From Ruminiclostridium hungatei (lineage in GTDB: Bacteria > Bacillota > Clostridia > Acetivibrionales > DSM-1351): a DNA stretch of 64,000 bases. The number at the start of each line of letters is the position of its first letter. Positions within the stretch are counted from its first letter, which is position 1. This document shows positions 18,313 to 26,613 of this stretch, one piece after another. The position numbers were made by a program, and so were the translations under genes. The stretch lies in contig NZ_MZGX01000003.1 in NCBI RefSeq assembly GCF_002051585.1, positions 62,001-126,000 on the forward strand, given 5' to 3'. The notes under the pieces are model-generated. The model had not been told where the DNA came from. It worked only from the letters and a program-made list of their open reading frames with translations, and did not search any database.

Positions 18313-18795
18313 TTATTTTTTCTTATCAAAATAAAACGACTGCTGCGGCAGCTTACTTCCTATATTATATCCGTTATTGACAATCTTCCCCTGTTTTACC
18401 TGCCTTATTTCCGAACTTAGTTTATTAAGAATGTCCCTTACTTTATTATTATTTTCGCCTTCAATCTCCTGAATCTGTTTTGTAATATTGTATATAGAGG
18501 TAATTACCTGTTTCAGTTGGGCGGTGCCATTTAAGTCCGCCATTTTTACATCTTCCAGGCTGGTGACTCCCAGCAGGGATTTGAGCCTTGTAAAATAAAC
18601 CTCAAATGCCTGGTCCAATTCATCAATCATATCCATCTGAAGTTGTTTTGCATCAATATTTTTTTGCAGCTCCTCAATATTGTCCTCAACTATAACTGTA
18701 CCTTGTTTTTCTGTCAAATTAAAAATTTCTCTCAAGCCCTCCAACTTTTTCGCTGAGAGTTCATTAAGTTTTTGTACATATTGCTCTGCTGTCAT
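18313..18795 (-). CDS. FlgN/FliT-like flagellar export chaperone
   Basis: A 160-residue, almost fully helical, charged protein of the FlgN type (N-terminal coiled coil, short disordered tail from about residue 135). A second FlgN-like gene lies at 31514 next to flgK, while this one follows fliS and fliD. By position it is therefore more likely to serve the FliD cap, as FliT does, than FlgK/FlgL. The sequence alone cannot separate these roles. It is the last flagellar gene before the sugar island. Confidence 0.6.
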   Translation of the reverse strand: MTAEQYVQKLNELSAKKLEGLREIFNLTEKQGTVIVEDNIEELQKNIDAKQLQMDMIDELDQAFEVYFTRLKSLLGVTSLEDVKMADLNGTAQLKQVITSIYNITKQIQEIEGENNNKVRDILNKLSSEIRQVKQGKIVNNGYNIGSKLPQQSFYFDKKK

Positions 18796-18886
18796 ATTAC
18801 CTCCTTTTCTCGCATCTGCTATTTAAGGTACACAGAGTATCTTGCAAATATTCTGTCCCGTTTAAAATACCATTACCTAAGCTAAA

Positions 18887-18919
18887 GCACTTCGCTATCC
18901 CTATGCATATGCGAAGTGC
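18887..18919. repeat. 9-bp hairpin downstream of fliS
   Basis: GCACTTCGC (18887-18895) pairs with GCGAAGTGC (18911-18919) around a 15-base loop, just after the fliS stop codon. No good T-tract follows on the minus strand, so it could slow RNases or partially attenuate expression of the downstream chaperone and sugar genes rather than terminate. Confidence 0.5.
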
Positions 18920-18934
18920 CTGTAACTAAAAATA

Positions 18935-19339
18935 CTATTTTGCTATAGTCTCATTTACATTAATGTGCTGCTTGGCCAGCTTCATGGCCTGTGCCCAGGT
19001 ATCTCTCAGTTCCTTTGCAAATCCCAGTACCTCATCAAGAATATCCTTATCTTTCTTTATATTAGCCTCAACAAGTCTTCTATGCATATAATCGTATATA
19101 AGGGCTAAATTGTGTGCAACCTCATATTTCATATTAAGAGTGACTTGAAACTCCCTTATAATATCTTGAGATCTGATTATACTATTATTTGCCTTCTCAA
19201 ATTTTTTTTCCTCAATAGCGGTTTGAGCCTGCATTATAAATTTTACCAAACCATTGTACAGCATCAGCGTCAATTCCTCAGGTGTTGCTGTATTAATAGA
19301 GTTCTGCTTATACTGGTTATATCCATTATTTGATACCAT
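18935..19339 (-). CDS. fliS: Flagellin export chaperone FliS
   Basis: A 134-residue four-helix protein, the usual FliS length. NGYNQYKQNSI at the N-terminus, the LMLYNGLVKFI segment and a C-terminal helix containing LRDTWAQA match the family. FliS binds the C-terminus of newly made flagellin, holding it soluble for the type III export gate. GGAGG lies 8-9 bases upstream of the ATG. It follows fliD by 45 bases, the standard fliD-fliS order, and shares the sigma-D promoter in front of flaG. Confidence 0.93.
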   Translation of the reverse strand: MVSNNGYNQYKQNSINTATPEELTLMLYNGLVKFIMQAQTAIEEKKFEKANNSIIRSQDIIREFQVTLNMKYEVAHNLALIYDYMHRRLVEANIKKDKDILDEVLGFAKELRDTWAQAMKLAKQHINVNETIAK

Positions 19340-19384
19340 TAGCCATTATCCTCCCGTATGTCTATTCTCTAATTATCTCATCTA

Positions 19385-21661
19385 TTAGCTGTTACCCCCG
19401 AATTGCTGAGCTATCCAACTGGATTGAGAATTCATCTTGTTTAAAGCAGTTTCCATGGCCGAAAACTTTGCATACAAAGCATTTTCCTTGTTTGTGAGCT
19501 TGGAATTCATCTCTATTACACTCTTATCAAAGGCGGATATTTCTTTGTACAGCAAATTTGTATATTCAGAACGGTCTCCAACTACTCCAGCCTTCTCCAG
19601 CAATGAGCCCTTTAATCCGTTTTTATCAAGGCTTGTCCTTACAGCATCCTGAATAGCATCCGATAACCTTTGTGCCAAACCGGATTCCTTGTATCTTTGG
19701 CTTAAATCTGCCGAGCTTCCGTTAATTGCATTGTAATAAGTTATATCGGAACTTTTTATAAACAGGTTCATTACTTCCTCGGGCTTATTGGCCAGCGCAT
19801 CCTTCAGCTTTGTTTCATTGATTACCAGCTTGCCTTTATCCAGATAATCGGAGGATGTTGTAATGCCTATGGAAGAAAGATTTACGCCCACTCCCGCAAC
19901 AGAATCATATAAGGCCTTCCTGAACTTGGACAATGTGCCCGAAATAATGGAGTCATCCTTTAAGAGACCTGATTTTGCATAAGTCTCCCACTTTTTAATC
20001 TGCTCCTCAGACATGGCACTTTTCTGTTCTTCAGTTAATGGCAAATAATCGGTGTACCTCTTTTCACCAATGGTGGAATTTAATTTGCCTATTACTTCAT
20101 TGTATTTGTCAACAAACCCTTTAATAAAATCATAGGTTTTAGTGGTATCCCCGGCAACCTTTATTACTATAGGGTCTGTTGAAGAAGAATAATCCTTCTT
20201 AAGTTCAAATGAAATACCTGCATAGGTAAAGGAATTGCCAGTTCGTACAATTTCCTCCATGCCATTTATTTTTAAACTTGCGTCAGTACCGGCAGATGTT
20301 CCAGTAAGCCCCAACACCTCCATAAACTTTCCGGTACTGTCGGCAATATCAACCTTTGCCGTAACTCCTGTGTCTCTGGAAGTTACTTTAAAGCTATTGG
20401 TTGTCACATCATACTTCATTGATACATTTACGGAAGTATCTGAATTCACCTTGCTCATGATATCATTCAGCGAGTGGGTGGCAGAATCAAACCTGAAGGC
20501 TTTCCCGTTAATGGTAAACTCAATGTCATTAACCGCATCCCCACTGATAACTCCTGTAATATCTCCAATGGGCAATGCCGTATTTAACCCCGGCATAATG
20601 TCTGCAAGTTTGGCAGATAAATTTATCTTATTTGACAGATTTGACTTATCCACCTTTAATAAGGTATTGGTTAATTCGTTACGAGAATAGCCCACAGCTA
20701 CAACCTGTTTATCCGACACCTTTGATATAACTTTTCCATCCTTAACTTCAAAGGTTACACCGGTTGAACTGCCGAATGCATTTTCCACTCCCTTTTGTAT
20801 GGCGGCTGCCAAATCAGCAGCATCTTCAAAAACGCTTGTAGGATTTCCTAAAGCATCCACCGGAGGAACTGTTATAGTTTTAGTAACCCCATCTATTGTA
20901 AATTCAAATTTGTTATTGCCTGCATTCAGTGTAAAGGGAGTGTCCGCTGTGGGAACAGCGCCAAAAAGTACTCCGGCGCCCATATTGGTTGCTGTGCCGA
21001 TACTGAAAACATCAGTGCTCTTGCTGGTAAATTCCAATTTTCCGGCATTATTTGTTACAGTAACCTTTCCAGCCCCAAAGGCCCCATCTATTTTGTCCTG
21101 GATTTCCTGGCGAAGCTGGGAAACTGTAGTAAGACCATCCTTAAGGTTGAGTTCAACCGTCTTGTTATTTAATGTAAATACAAACTGATTATTAAAACTG
21201 CTACTACTCATTTGTTGTACGTCGGAATCTGTCAAGGTTCCGGTTGATACAACCTTGCTCACATTTACGCTGCTATAAATCCCTGCAGTTGTGGCAGCCT
21301 TGATATCAGTAATTGAATATGTCCCTGCTGTTGCGCCGGCACCGGCATTAATGCCAATATACTCAGACTTTGTTGTATCCACAAAGGTAGAAGAAAAACT
21401 GCTGAATGAATTTGCCGACTTTAAATTTTTACTTGATACGGTATCAAAATACTCACTGTAAAAACTCTTAAGGGTAGAAGTTATATCTCTGTACGCATCT
21501 GTCTTCCAGACAGAAAGCTCTCTCTTTTGTCTGAGCTTGTCCAGTTTAGCTGTTTCAGCAGCCATCAACTGCCTTATTATAGTATCGGTATCCAGCCCCG
21601 ACACCATACCCGACATCCTTAATTTACTGTTTAATGCGCTTGCAATATTACTTATAGCCAT
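19385..21661 (-). CDS. fliD: Flagellar hook-associated protein 2 (filament cap)
   Basis: A 758-residue FliD. The N-terminal SGLDTDTIIRQLM and the C-terminal helices containing YTNLLYKEISAFDK are conserved; these ends form the coiled-coil stalk of the pentameric cap that assembles flagellin at the filament tip. The protein is longer than many FliD proteins (about 450-500 in enteric bacteria and Bacillus), with the extra length in the surface-exposed middle region, which includes two pairs of repeated infB-like Ig modules. It lies between flaG (5-base gap) and fliS. Confidence 0.93.
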   Translation of the reverse strand: MAISNIASALNSKLRMSGMVSGLDTDTIIRQLMAAETAKLDKLRQKRELSVWKTDAYRDITSTLKSFYSEYFDTVSSKNLKSANSFSSFSSTFVDTTKSEYIGINAGAGATAGTYSITDIKAATTAGIYSSVNVSKVVSTGTLTDSDVQQMSSSSFNNQFVFTLNNKTVELNLKDGLTTVSQLRQEIQDKIDGAFGAGKVTVTNNAGKLEFTSKSTDVFSIGTATNMGAGVLFGAVPTADTPFTLNAGNNKFEFTIDGVTKTITVPPVDALGNPTSVFEDAADLAAAIQKGVENAFGSSTGVTFEVKDGKVISKVSDKQVVAVGYSRNELTNTLLKVDKSNLSNKINLSAKLADIMPGLNTALPIGDITGVISGDAVNDIEFTINGKAFRFDSATHSLNDIMSKVNSDTSVNVSMKYDVTTNSFKVTSRDTGVTAKVDIADSTGKFMEVLGLTGTSAGTDASLKINGMEEIVRTGNSFTYAGISFELKKDYSSSTDPIVIKVAGDTTKTYDFIKGFVDKYNEVIGKLNSTIGEKRYTDYLPLTEEQKSAMSEEQIKKWETYAKSGLLKDDSIISGTLSKFRKALYDSVAGVGVNLSSIGITTSSDYLDKGKLVINETKLKDALANKPEEVMNLFIKSSDITYYNAINGSSADLSQRYKESGLAQRLSDAIQDAVRTSLDKNGLKGSLLEKAGVVGDRSEYTNLLYKEISAFDKSVIEMNSKLTNKENALYAKFSAMETALNKMNSQSSWIAQQFGGNS

Positions 21662-21666
21662 AAGCC

Positions 21667-22059
21667 CTACCTTCTTTCATCTACTAAAATACCTGCCATT
21701 TCGCACATCTTGGCAACCATGTCGAGAACCTTCTCATTAGGTATTTCCCTGATAAGTTCATTTGTCTGGGAATCAAAAACCTTCACAACTATTTCATTTG
21801 TCTTTTCATGTATTGAAAATTCGAATCTTCTATTTCCGCCCGAAATTGCCTTGTTTGCCTTTTGAATGGCTTCAATCACTATTTTCTCGGATACAGGCAT
21901 GTTCCCGATGTCGAATTCATTCATTTGTGATATGTTTTTTGTGCTTAGTAAAGCCTCAACCTTGTCTGATACCGCCGCAGTTCTGGCTGCACTATCAGAA
22001 GCCTGACTTGCACTGCTCTTGATACTTGATTCAAAATTATCTCCACCGTTAACCCGCAT
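21667..22059 (-). CDS. flaG: FlaG family protein
   Basis: A 130-residue FlaG. The N-terminal half is low-complexity and probably disordered; the C-terminal half (RRFEFSIHEKTNEIVVKV, then REIPNEKVLD) is the conserved FlaG domain, which influences filament length in several bacteria. GGAGG lies 7 bases before the ATG. It is the first gene of a flaG-fliD-fliS unit with its own sigma-D promoter at 22092-22119. Confidence 0.9.
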   Translation of the reverse strand: MRVNGGDNFESSIKSSASQASDSAARTAAVSDKVEALLSTKNISQMNEFDIGNMPVSEKIVIEAIQKANKAISGGNRRFEFSIHEKTNEIVVKVFDSQTNELIREIPNEKVLDMVAKMCEMAGILVDERR

Positions 22060-22091
22060 AACTGCACCTCCAAATAAAACTCTTATATAAA

Positions 22092-22119
22092 ATATCGGGT
22101 TTTTATATATAAGTGTTTA
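22092..22119 (-). promoter_or_regulatory. Sigma-D (sigma-28) promoter of flaG-fliD-fliS
   Basis: On the minus strand TAAA (22116-22119), a 16-base spacer and CCCGATAT (22092-22099) match the sigma-D consensus TAAA-N15-GCCGATAT at 11 of 12 positions, with a spacer one base longer. It lies 33 bases before the flaG start codon. The same architecture occurs before flagellin and flgM. Confidence 0.75.
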
Positions 22120-22158
22120 GTCCAATTTATAAAATGATAAATTTTATATTGACAAGCA

Positions 22159-24072
22159 TTACTTCAAATCTTTTAACAGCCTGCTGTCAGGATAATGGCC
22201 TATGGCAATCTGTTGTATTTCCTTCTGGATCTCCTTCCTGCCCATTTCCCCCAGAAGCTGTATGGCATTCATAAAAACTGAAAAATTTGTATAGCCCATA
22301 TCTATGGCCTTCAGCGCAAATTGAACAGCATTTTCGTTCTGGCCCTCCTCCTTCAAGGTACTGACGATATTCTCAAAAGCCTTTTCATCAAGCCTTTTTA
22401 TATCTCCCACCCTCTCATAGAATTCAAGGGCCAGTTCTCTGAAGTCGTGATTGTTCAGCATATGTCCGATTCCAAGCTCAATACCGGCATCATCACCAAT
22501 TTTCTCTGACAGCAATTTTTCAAAAAGCTCAAACCATTTATAGCGAATGCTTCTTTCAAGCAGCTTTAAATATAAATCCTTATTGGAGTCGGTATTTACC
22601 TTGCACTTTTTTAAGAACAGAAGCATTGATTTGTCATCAAATGCACATGTGATTTTTGAATACACCTCCTGCTCCCGCTTTACAAGGTATAGCAGCCCAA
22701 GGTCTATTCTGTCAATAAATCCTTCACCCAGAATCCTGACAATATCCTCCTCAGGAATTCCCATAAGATAATCCCTTGCACTCTCATAGCCGTCTTTAAG
22801 CATTTTATACTTTAAGATTATTCCCACCAGAATACCCGGGTTCCCCTTCAATGAACCGATAAAAGCAGCAGCCAATTCCAGTTGAGATATTTCAAGCAAG
22901 ATTTTTATCAATCTCATACGCTTCTTTTCATCAGCAAGGTTATTATCATTAATAAACTTTAAAAGCTCTTCCTGCGAACAGTACTTTGACAATACTGAAA
23001 CCAGTTTATAAAAAGCCTCATAGCTTCTGCTGTTTACAGAAAGTACATGAGCATAGTTTTCAACTGCCTGACTTACATTTCCTTCTTTATTATAAATGTC
23101 ACCCAGAAGCATATATGGATGAAATTCCAGATAATCAATGCTCCTGATAAAATGCTTGTAATTTTCCTTATTTTCTATAAGTTCCTGAAGTTCGGCCTTG
23201 GCTTCATACCTTCTGTTCTGTGCCAGGAAAGCGTTTGCTTTAAGGCATTTGAACTCAGGCGCATTATTCCATATAAGCTCTGCATCATAAATAACCTTGA
23301 GCGCTTCATTATATCTCTTTAAATCAATCAGGCATAATACCATCTGAACTACGGTCAGTGGAACCCATGCAAACCTGATATCAGCTTTTTGCATATATGC
23401 CTTTTGAAAAGCTTCCAAGGCTTTTTCCACCTCCCTGGCCGATAAAAACTCATTTCCCATGTTAAAGTAATCAAAGGCAGCCTGTCCTGCCACATCTGTC
23501 TGTTTTTGGATCAATTTTACATTCCTTGAGTTTTTATTTTTTCCCTTTACTACATTATCCATATACCCGGAGTGATAAATTATTAATTCACTCTTATCCG
23601 ATTTAAATTCTTTATCTTCCCGGATCAATTGCTCATGAATTGTACGCACATATTTTATATTAGGATCATTTCTATAAATCCGCAGGCTCCTGTGCTGAAC
23701 TATATGTTCACCGCTGTATCCTGCAAAATTATAAATTGTGGTTGAAAAGGCATCAATCGATTCACTGGTTTCGCATAATTGTCCCTTTACTTCTTTCAGG
23801 TTATCTCCATCAACATATTCGTCAGCATCAAGGACAAGTATCCATTTGCCGGACGCCTTGCTCTGTGCAAAATTCCTTGCATCCGAAAAGCTGTCGGTCC
23901 ACTCAAAATCATAGATATGCCCAGTATACTTCGACGCAATATTTACGGTATTATCTGTGGAGCCGGTATCTGCAATAATTATTTCGTCAACTATATCCTT
24001 AACCGAGTCCAAGCATCTCTCCAAAACCTGCTCCTCATTTTTTACTATCATGCATAAAGATAATTGAAGCAT
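22159..24072 (-). CDS. GT2 glycosyltransferase with TPR repeats (candidate flagellin glycosyltransferase)
   Basis: A 637-residue protein: N-terminal GT2 catalytic domain (LSLCMIVKNEE, ADTGSTDNT, VLDADEY) and then a long helical region (about 220-630) of TPR-like repeats. This SunS-like layout is common in transferases that glycosylate a protein substrate, the TPR part holding the acceptor or a partner. The ATG at 24072 with AAGGA 8 bases upstream is chosen; an earlier in-frame ATG would run back over the flagellin terminator. It lies directly between the flagellin gene and flaG, the usual place for a flagellin O-glycosyltransferase. Its donor could be the sugar made by the island below 18.3 kb. 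Confidence 0.8.
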   Translation of the reverse strand: MLQLSLCMIVKNEEQVLERCLDSVKDIVDEIIIADTGSTDNTVNIASKYTGHIYDFEWTDSFSDARNFAQSKASGKWILVLDADEYVDGDNLKEVKGQLCETSESIDAFSTTIYNFAGYSGEHIVQHRSLRIYRNDPNIKYVRTIHEQLIREDKEFKSDKSELIIYHSGYMDNVVKGKNKNSRNVKLIQKQTDVAGQAAFDYFNMGNEFLSAREVEKALEAFQKAYMQKADIRFAWVPLTVVQMVLCLIDLKRYNEALKVIYDAELIWNNAPEFKCLKANAFLAQNRRYEAKAELQELIENKENYKHFIRSIDYLEFHPYMLLGDIYNKEGNVSQAVENYAHVLSVNSRSYEAFYKLVSVLSKYCSQEELLKFINDNNLADEKKRMRLIKILLEISQLELAAAFIGSLKGNPGILVGIILKYKMLKDGYESARDYLMGIPEEDIVRILGEGFIDRIDLGLLYLVKREQEVYSKITCAFDDKSMLLFLKKCKVNTDSNKDLYLKLLERSIRYKWFELFEKLLSEKIGDDAGIELGIGHMLNNHDFRELALEFYERVGDIKRLDEKAFENIVSTLKEEGQNENAVQFALKAIDMGYTNFSVFMNAIQLLGEMGRKEIQKEIQQIAIGHYPDSRLLKDLK

Positions 24073-24101
24073 ATCATCATTCCTTTTTATTTTATTTAAA
24101 A

Positions 24102-24138
24102 AAATATCATGCCAGCATCTATAACCGGCATGATATTT
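24102..24138 (-). terminator. Rho-independent terminator of flagellin
   Basis: A perfect 12-bp stem (AAATATCATGCC with GGCATGATATTT), 13-base loop, followed on the minus strand by a T-run. It lies 35 bases after the flagellin stop and just in front of the glycosyltransferase start, so it should uncouple high flagellin expression from the transferase, leaving low read-through. Confidence 0.85.
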
Positions 24139-24172
24139 GCACATCCATAGTTCTCTGATTTTAAAGCAGGCA

Positions 24173-24982
24173 CTATCTGAGGAGCTGCAGAACTCCCTGA
24201 GGCTGCTGATTTGCTTGTGCAAGCATTGACTGTGCAGCCTGTGAAAGGATGTTGTTCTTTGTGAACTCCATCATTTCCTTAGCCATGTCTACGTCACGGA
24301 TACGTGATTCAGCGGCTGACAGGTTTTCTGATGCAGTGCTCAGGTTGTTTATAGTGTGCTCAAGACGGTTCTGCAATGCACCAAGGTTTGCTCTCTGAGT
24401 AGATACGGCAGTAATTGCAACATCCAAGCTTGAAAGTGCAGTACTTACTGTTGCATTTGAAGAGTAATCCAATGCATTTACTGTCAAACCAGCAGCTGAC
24501 ATTGTGCCGATAGTAAAGTTGATAACCTGGTTACTGTTAGCACCAACCTGCAGTGTAGCTGAAAAAGCACCGCCCAATAAGTTAGCTGTGTTGAACTGAG
24601 TATCAGTAGAGATACGGTCGATTTCTGACTGCAACTGGCTGATTTCTGTAGCTATCTGAGTACGGTCTTCTGCTGTGTTGGTATCGTTACCAGCCTGAAC
24701 AGCCAGTTCTCTCATTCTCTGCAGTATGCTGTGAGTTTCGTTCAAAGCACCTTCTGCTGTCTGAATAAGTGATATGCCATCCTGTGAGTTTCTGGTAGCC
24801 TGATCCAAACCTCTGATCTGACCTCTCATCTTTTCACTGATTGCCAAACCGGCTGCATCGTCACCTGCACGGTTGATACGAAGACCTGATGACAGCTTTT
24901 CCAGTGATTTTGATGTTGCACCGGTGTTGTTTGACAACTGACGGTAAGTGTTAAATGCTGTGATGTTGTGATTAATTCTCAT
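24173..24982 (-). CDS. hag: Flagellin
   Basis: A 269-residue flagellin with conserved D0/D1 ends: MRINHNITAFN, LSSGLRINRAGDDAAGLAIS, and C-terminal SRIRDVDMAKEMMEF to a terminal LLR. The middle is only about 60 residues, so the surface D2/D3 domains are nearly absent. The exposed centre is rich in Ser, Thr and Asn, which fits O-glycosylation. GGAGG lies 8 bases before the ATG, in a leader with a CsrA-type hairpin, and transcription is from a sigma-D promoter. Sharp codon bias and a strong terminator fit very high expression. Confidence 0.96.
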   Translation of the reverse strand: MRINHNITAFNTYRQLSNNTGATSKSLEKLSSGLRINRAGDDAAGLAISEKMRGQIRGLDQATRNSQDGISLIQTAEGALNETHSILQRMRELAVQAGNDTNTAEDRTQIATEISQLQSEIDRISTDTQFNTANLLGGAFSATLQVGANSNQVINFTIGTMSAAGLTVNALDYSSNATVSTALSSLDVAITAVSTQRANLGALQNRLEHTINNLSTASENLSAAESRIRDVDMAKEMMEFTKNNILSQAAQSMLAQANQQPQGVLQLLR

Positions 24983-24990
24983 AATAAAAA

Positions 24991-25030
24991 TCCTCCATGA
25001 TTTTATTTTTTAACAGGAATCCTTTCCTGT
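24991..25030 (-). promoter_or_regulatory. Flagellin leader with two CsrA-type GGA sites
   Basis: Reading the minus strand, ACAGGAA-AGGA-TTCCTGT (25013-25030) folds into a 7-bp hairpin whose loop contains GGA, the preferred CsrA binding form. The second GGA-rich site is the ribosome site GGAGGA (24991-24996), 16 bases downstream. A hairpin site paired with a ribosome-site target is the layout by which CsrA represses hag translation in Bacillus subtilis. csrA and its antagonist fliW are the next two genes upstream, so the element is likely functional. Confidence 0.65.
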
Positions 25031-25102
25031 ATGGTGTGCAGGCTTTGCCATCGACTCAATCCGGCCGGTATAAAGTCTCCGTACTTGTCCTACCTGATTA
25101 AT

Positions 25103-25129
25103 ATATCGTACTTTTTTTAGAATACTTTA
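25103..25129 (-). promoter_or_regulatory. Sigma-D promoter of flagellin
   Basis: TAAA (25126-25129), exactly 15 bases, then TACGATAT (25103-25110): 10 of 12 consensus positions of TAAA-N15-GCCGATAT. It predicts a start near 25096 and a leader of about 114 nucleotides, ample room for the CsrA hairpin. Confidence 0.8.
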
Positions 25130-25169
25130 GAGGAAAAATATAAAAATCCTTGAAAATTATTTTAATAGC

Positions 25170-25415
25170 CTAATCCTTATCCTTAGCTTTAATATCTTTC
25201 AATTTTAATATGGACTCCAGCTCGATTTTACTGCTGCCGGCCGCCTTCTTATTTTCCTCCTGGATTTCCAAAAAAAGCTCTTTCCTGTAAACTTGAACAG
25301 CCTTGGGCGCATTTATGCCTATCCTTACCTGATCTCCCTGTATTTCAATAATAGTGAGCTCAATATTATCGCCAAGCATGATGCTTTGTCCCTTTTTTCT
25401 GGAGAGTACTAACAT
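25170..25415 (-). CDS. csrA: Carbon storage regulator CsrA
   Basis: An 81-residue RNA-binding protein. [21 protein letters not shown]-type strand ([10 protein letters not shown]) and [10 protein letters not shown] make the interlocked beta-sheet dimer that binds GGA motifs. The tail after residue 60 is lysine-rich and longer than in E. coli CsrA (61 residues). GGAGG lies 5-6 bases before the ATG. It is 2 bases downstream of fliW and directly upstream of flagellin, the conserved Gram-positive arrangement where CsrA represses flagellin translation until FliW sequesters it. Confidence 0.95.
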   Translation of the reverse strand: MLVLSRKKGQSIMLGDNIELTIIEIQGDQVRIGINAPKAVQVYRKELFLEIQEENKKAAGSSKIELESILKLKDIKAKDKD

Positions 25416-25417
25416 CT

Positions 25418-25864
25418 CTACACCTCCGTCTTTTGGAGTTCATCCAAGATATAATGTCTTACAGAGTACTTGTCCGTGTCCAGTACGACCTGCGCTGCCA
25501 GCCTTTTATTCCTGTTGATGACTATAGGAGCTTTCAGATTCATACTTATTCTTTTGATATCCTCAGGAACAACAACGATTGCATATACTGCCACCTGAGA
25601 GGGCTCTTCAATCTCCAGCAGGCTTACATAATCTTCTTTTAACTCAAAATCATAATCCGTTCTGACAGTAAACGGGTCGATTAATGCAAATGCCAGCTCG
25701 GTGTTGTCTATTGATTGTATCCATTTAAAAGGAGATTCCGGATCTTCGCTGTCTATAACAGCAAATCTGTTGGAGTCCTCATAGCCTATAATTCCTTCTT
25801 TAAAATCCAATATGTGTTCTTCTATAATATCTATCTCACCAAAGTGCCTAGTGTTAATAACCAA
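25418..25864 (-). CDS. fliW: Flagellar assembly factor FliW
   Basis: A FliW protein of about 148 residues ([18 protein letters not shown], then a C-terminal half with [15 protein letters not shown]). FliW binds CsrA and flagellin in a partner-switch that ties flagellin translation to export. The start codon is not ATG: TTG at 25864 lies 8 bases behind a GGGGGG ribosome site, while the in-frame TTG at 25870 would be only 2 bases away. The gene reads directly into csrA with a 2-base gap. Confidence 0.92.
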   Translation of the reverse strand: MVINTRHFGEIDIIEEHILDFKEGIIGYEDSNRFAVIDSEDPESPFKWIQSIDNTELAFALIDPFTVRTDYDFELKEDYVSLLEIEEPSQVAVYAIVVVPEDIKRISMNLKAPIVINRNKRLAAQVVLDTDKYSVRHYILDELQKTEV

Positions 25865-25952
25865 ATCCAATACCCCCCATAAAAATTTTATACATATATG
25901 TAATTATACCTTTTTTATTATCAATTTTATACATTATATGCTTAAATATGTT

Positions 25953-26534
25953 TTACACATATGCATCAACATTATTGCCTGTGTATCTTATGTCTATGGA
26001 CCCATAGGAAGCCATCCTTGACTTTATTACAGCGGGTGTGAACTCAAAGTTGATCTCTCCGGGTATAAAATTGCCGGTGACACCGTTTAACTCTCCTATA
26101 TTGTTTCTGAATTCTGCTTCCAATTCAACCGTCCCTCCGACCACCTGGAATTCCGGCCGGGATACCGGCATTGTCCCAAAACCGAATTCATGCACTGTTT
26201 GCATGTTCCTCCTGGCTATATCAATCATGATATTTGCCTTATTGCCGATTTTGGCCATTGCGTCGCCATCCTGAGCCTTTTTTGCAATAAACTCCATCGC
26301 TGCCTGATAGCCTCTTTGAGACCATTCCCTGGACAGATCGGTATTATTTTTCAGCCCTTCCTCTGCAAAGCATGGATATTGGTTTATTAAGACCATGGGC
26401 TGCTCGGTGGTAATATTAACTTTTGCCTGCTTTTGGTTCAGTTCAAGCCGGGCATTTCTGGTATTAATGCTTAACCGGCCGGGAATACACTCCATCTCAA
26501 TCCTTGCAGGAGTAGTCCTGATTTCAAGTCCCAT
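25953..26534 (-). CDS. DUF6470 family protein (YviE-like)
   Basis: A protein of 193 residues from ATG 26534; a longer in-frame start at 26564 lacks a ribosome site. It matches YviE/DUF6470, found between flgL and fliW in Bacillus and clostridia. N-terminal MGLEIRTTPARIEM and the beta-rich segments NTRNARLEL and VNITTEQP are family features, as is the C-terminal strand GEINFEFTPA. No enzymatic motif or signal peptide is visible. Conserved order in the fla locus implies a flagellar role of unknown nature. Confidence 0.8.
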   Translation of the reverse strand: MGLEIRTTPARIEMECIPGRLSINTRNARLELNQKQAKVNITTEQPMVLINQYPCFAEEGLKNNTDLSREWSQRGYQAAMEFIAKKAQDGDAMAKIGNKANIMIDIARRNMQTVHEFGFGTMPVSRPEFQVVGGTVELEAEFRNNIGELNGVTGNFIPGEINFEFTPAVIKSRMASYGSIDIRYTGNNVDAYV

Positions 26535-26613
26535 TTTACTCACATCCCTGTACGAAAATAACACAAGATGGGCAGCAGCCCATCTTTAATATTGTTAAGC
26601 CCAAATTAAACCG

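Noticed and set aside
18887-18919. Strong terminator between fliS and the following gene
   Set aside because: The stem is good but the minus-strand tail is not T-rich, so it is described only as a hairpin.
24102-24138. Inverted repeat as an insertion-sequence end
   Set aside because: It has a T-tract and follows flagellin directly, so it is a terminator; no transposase or target duplication is near.
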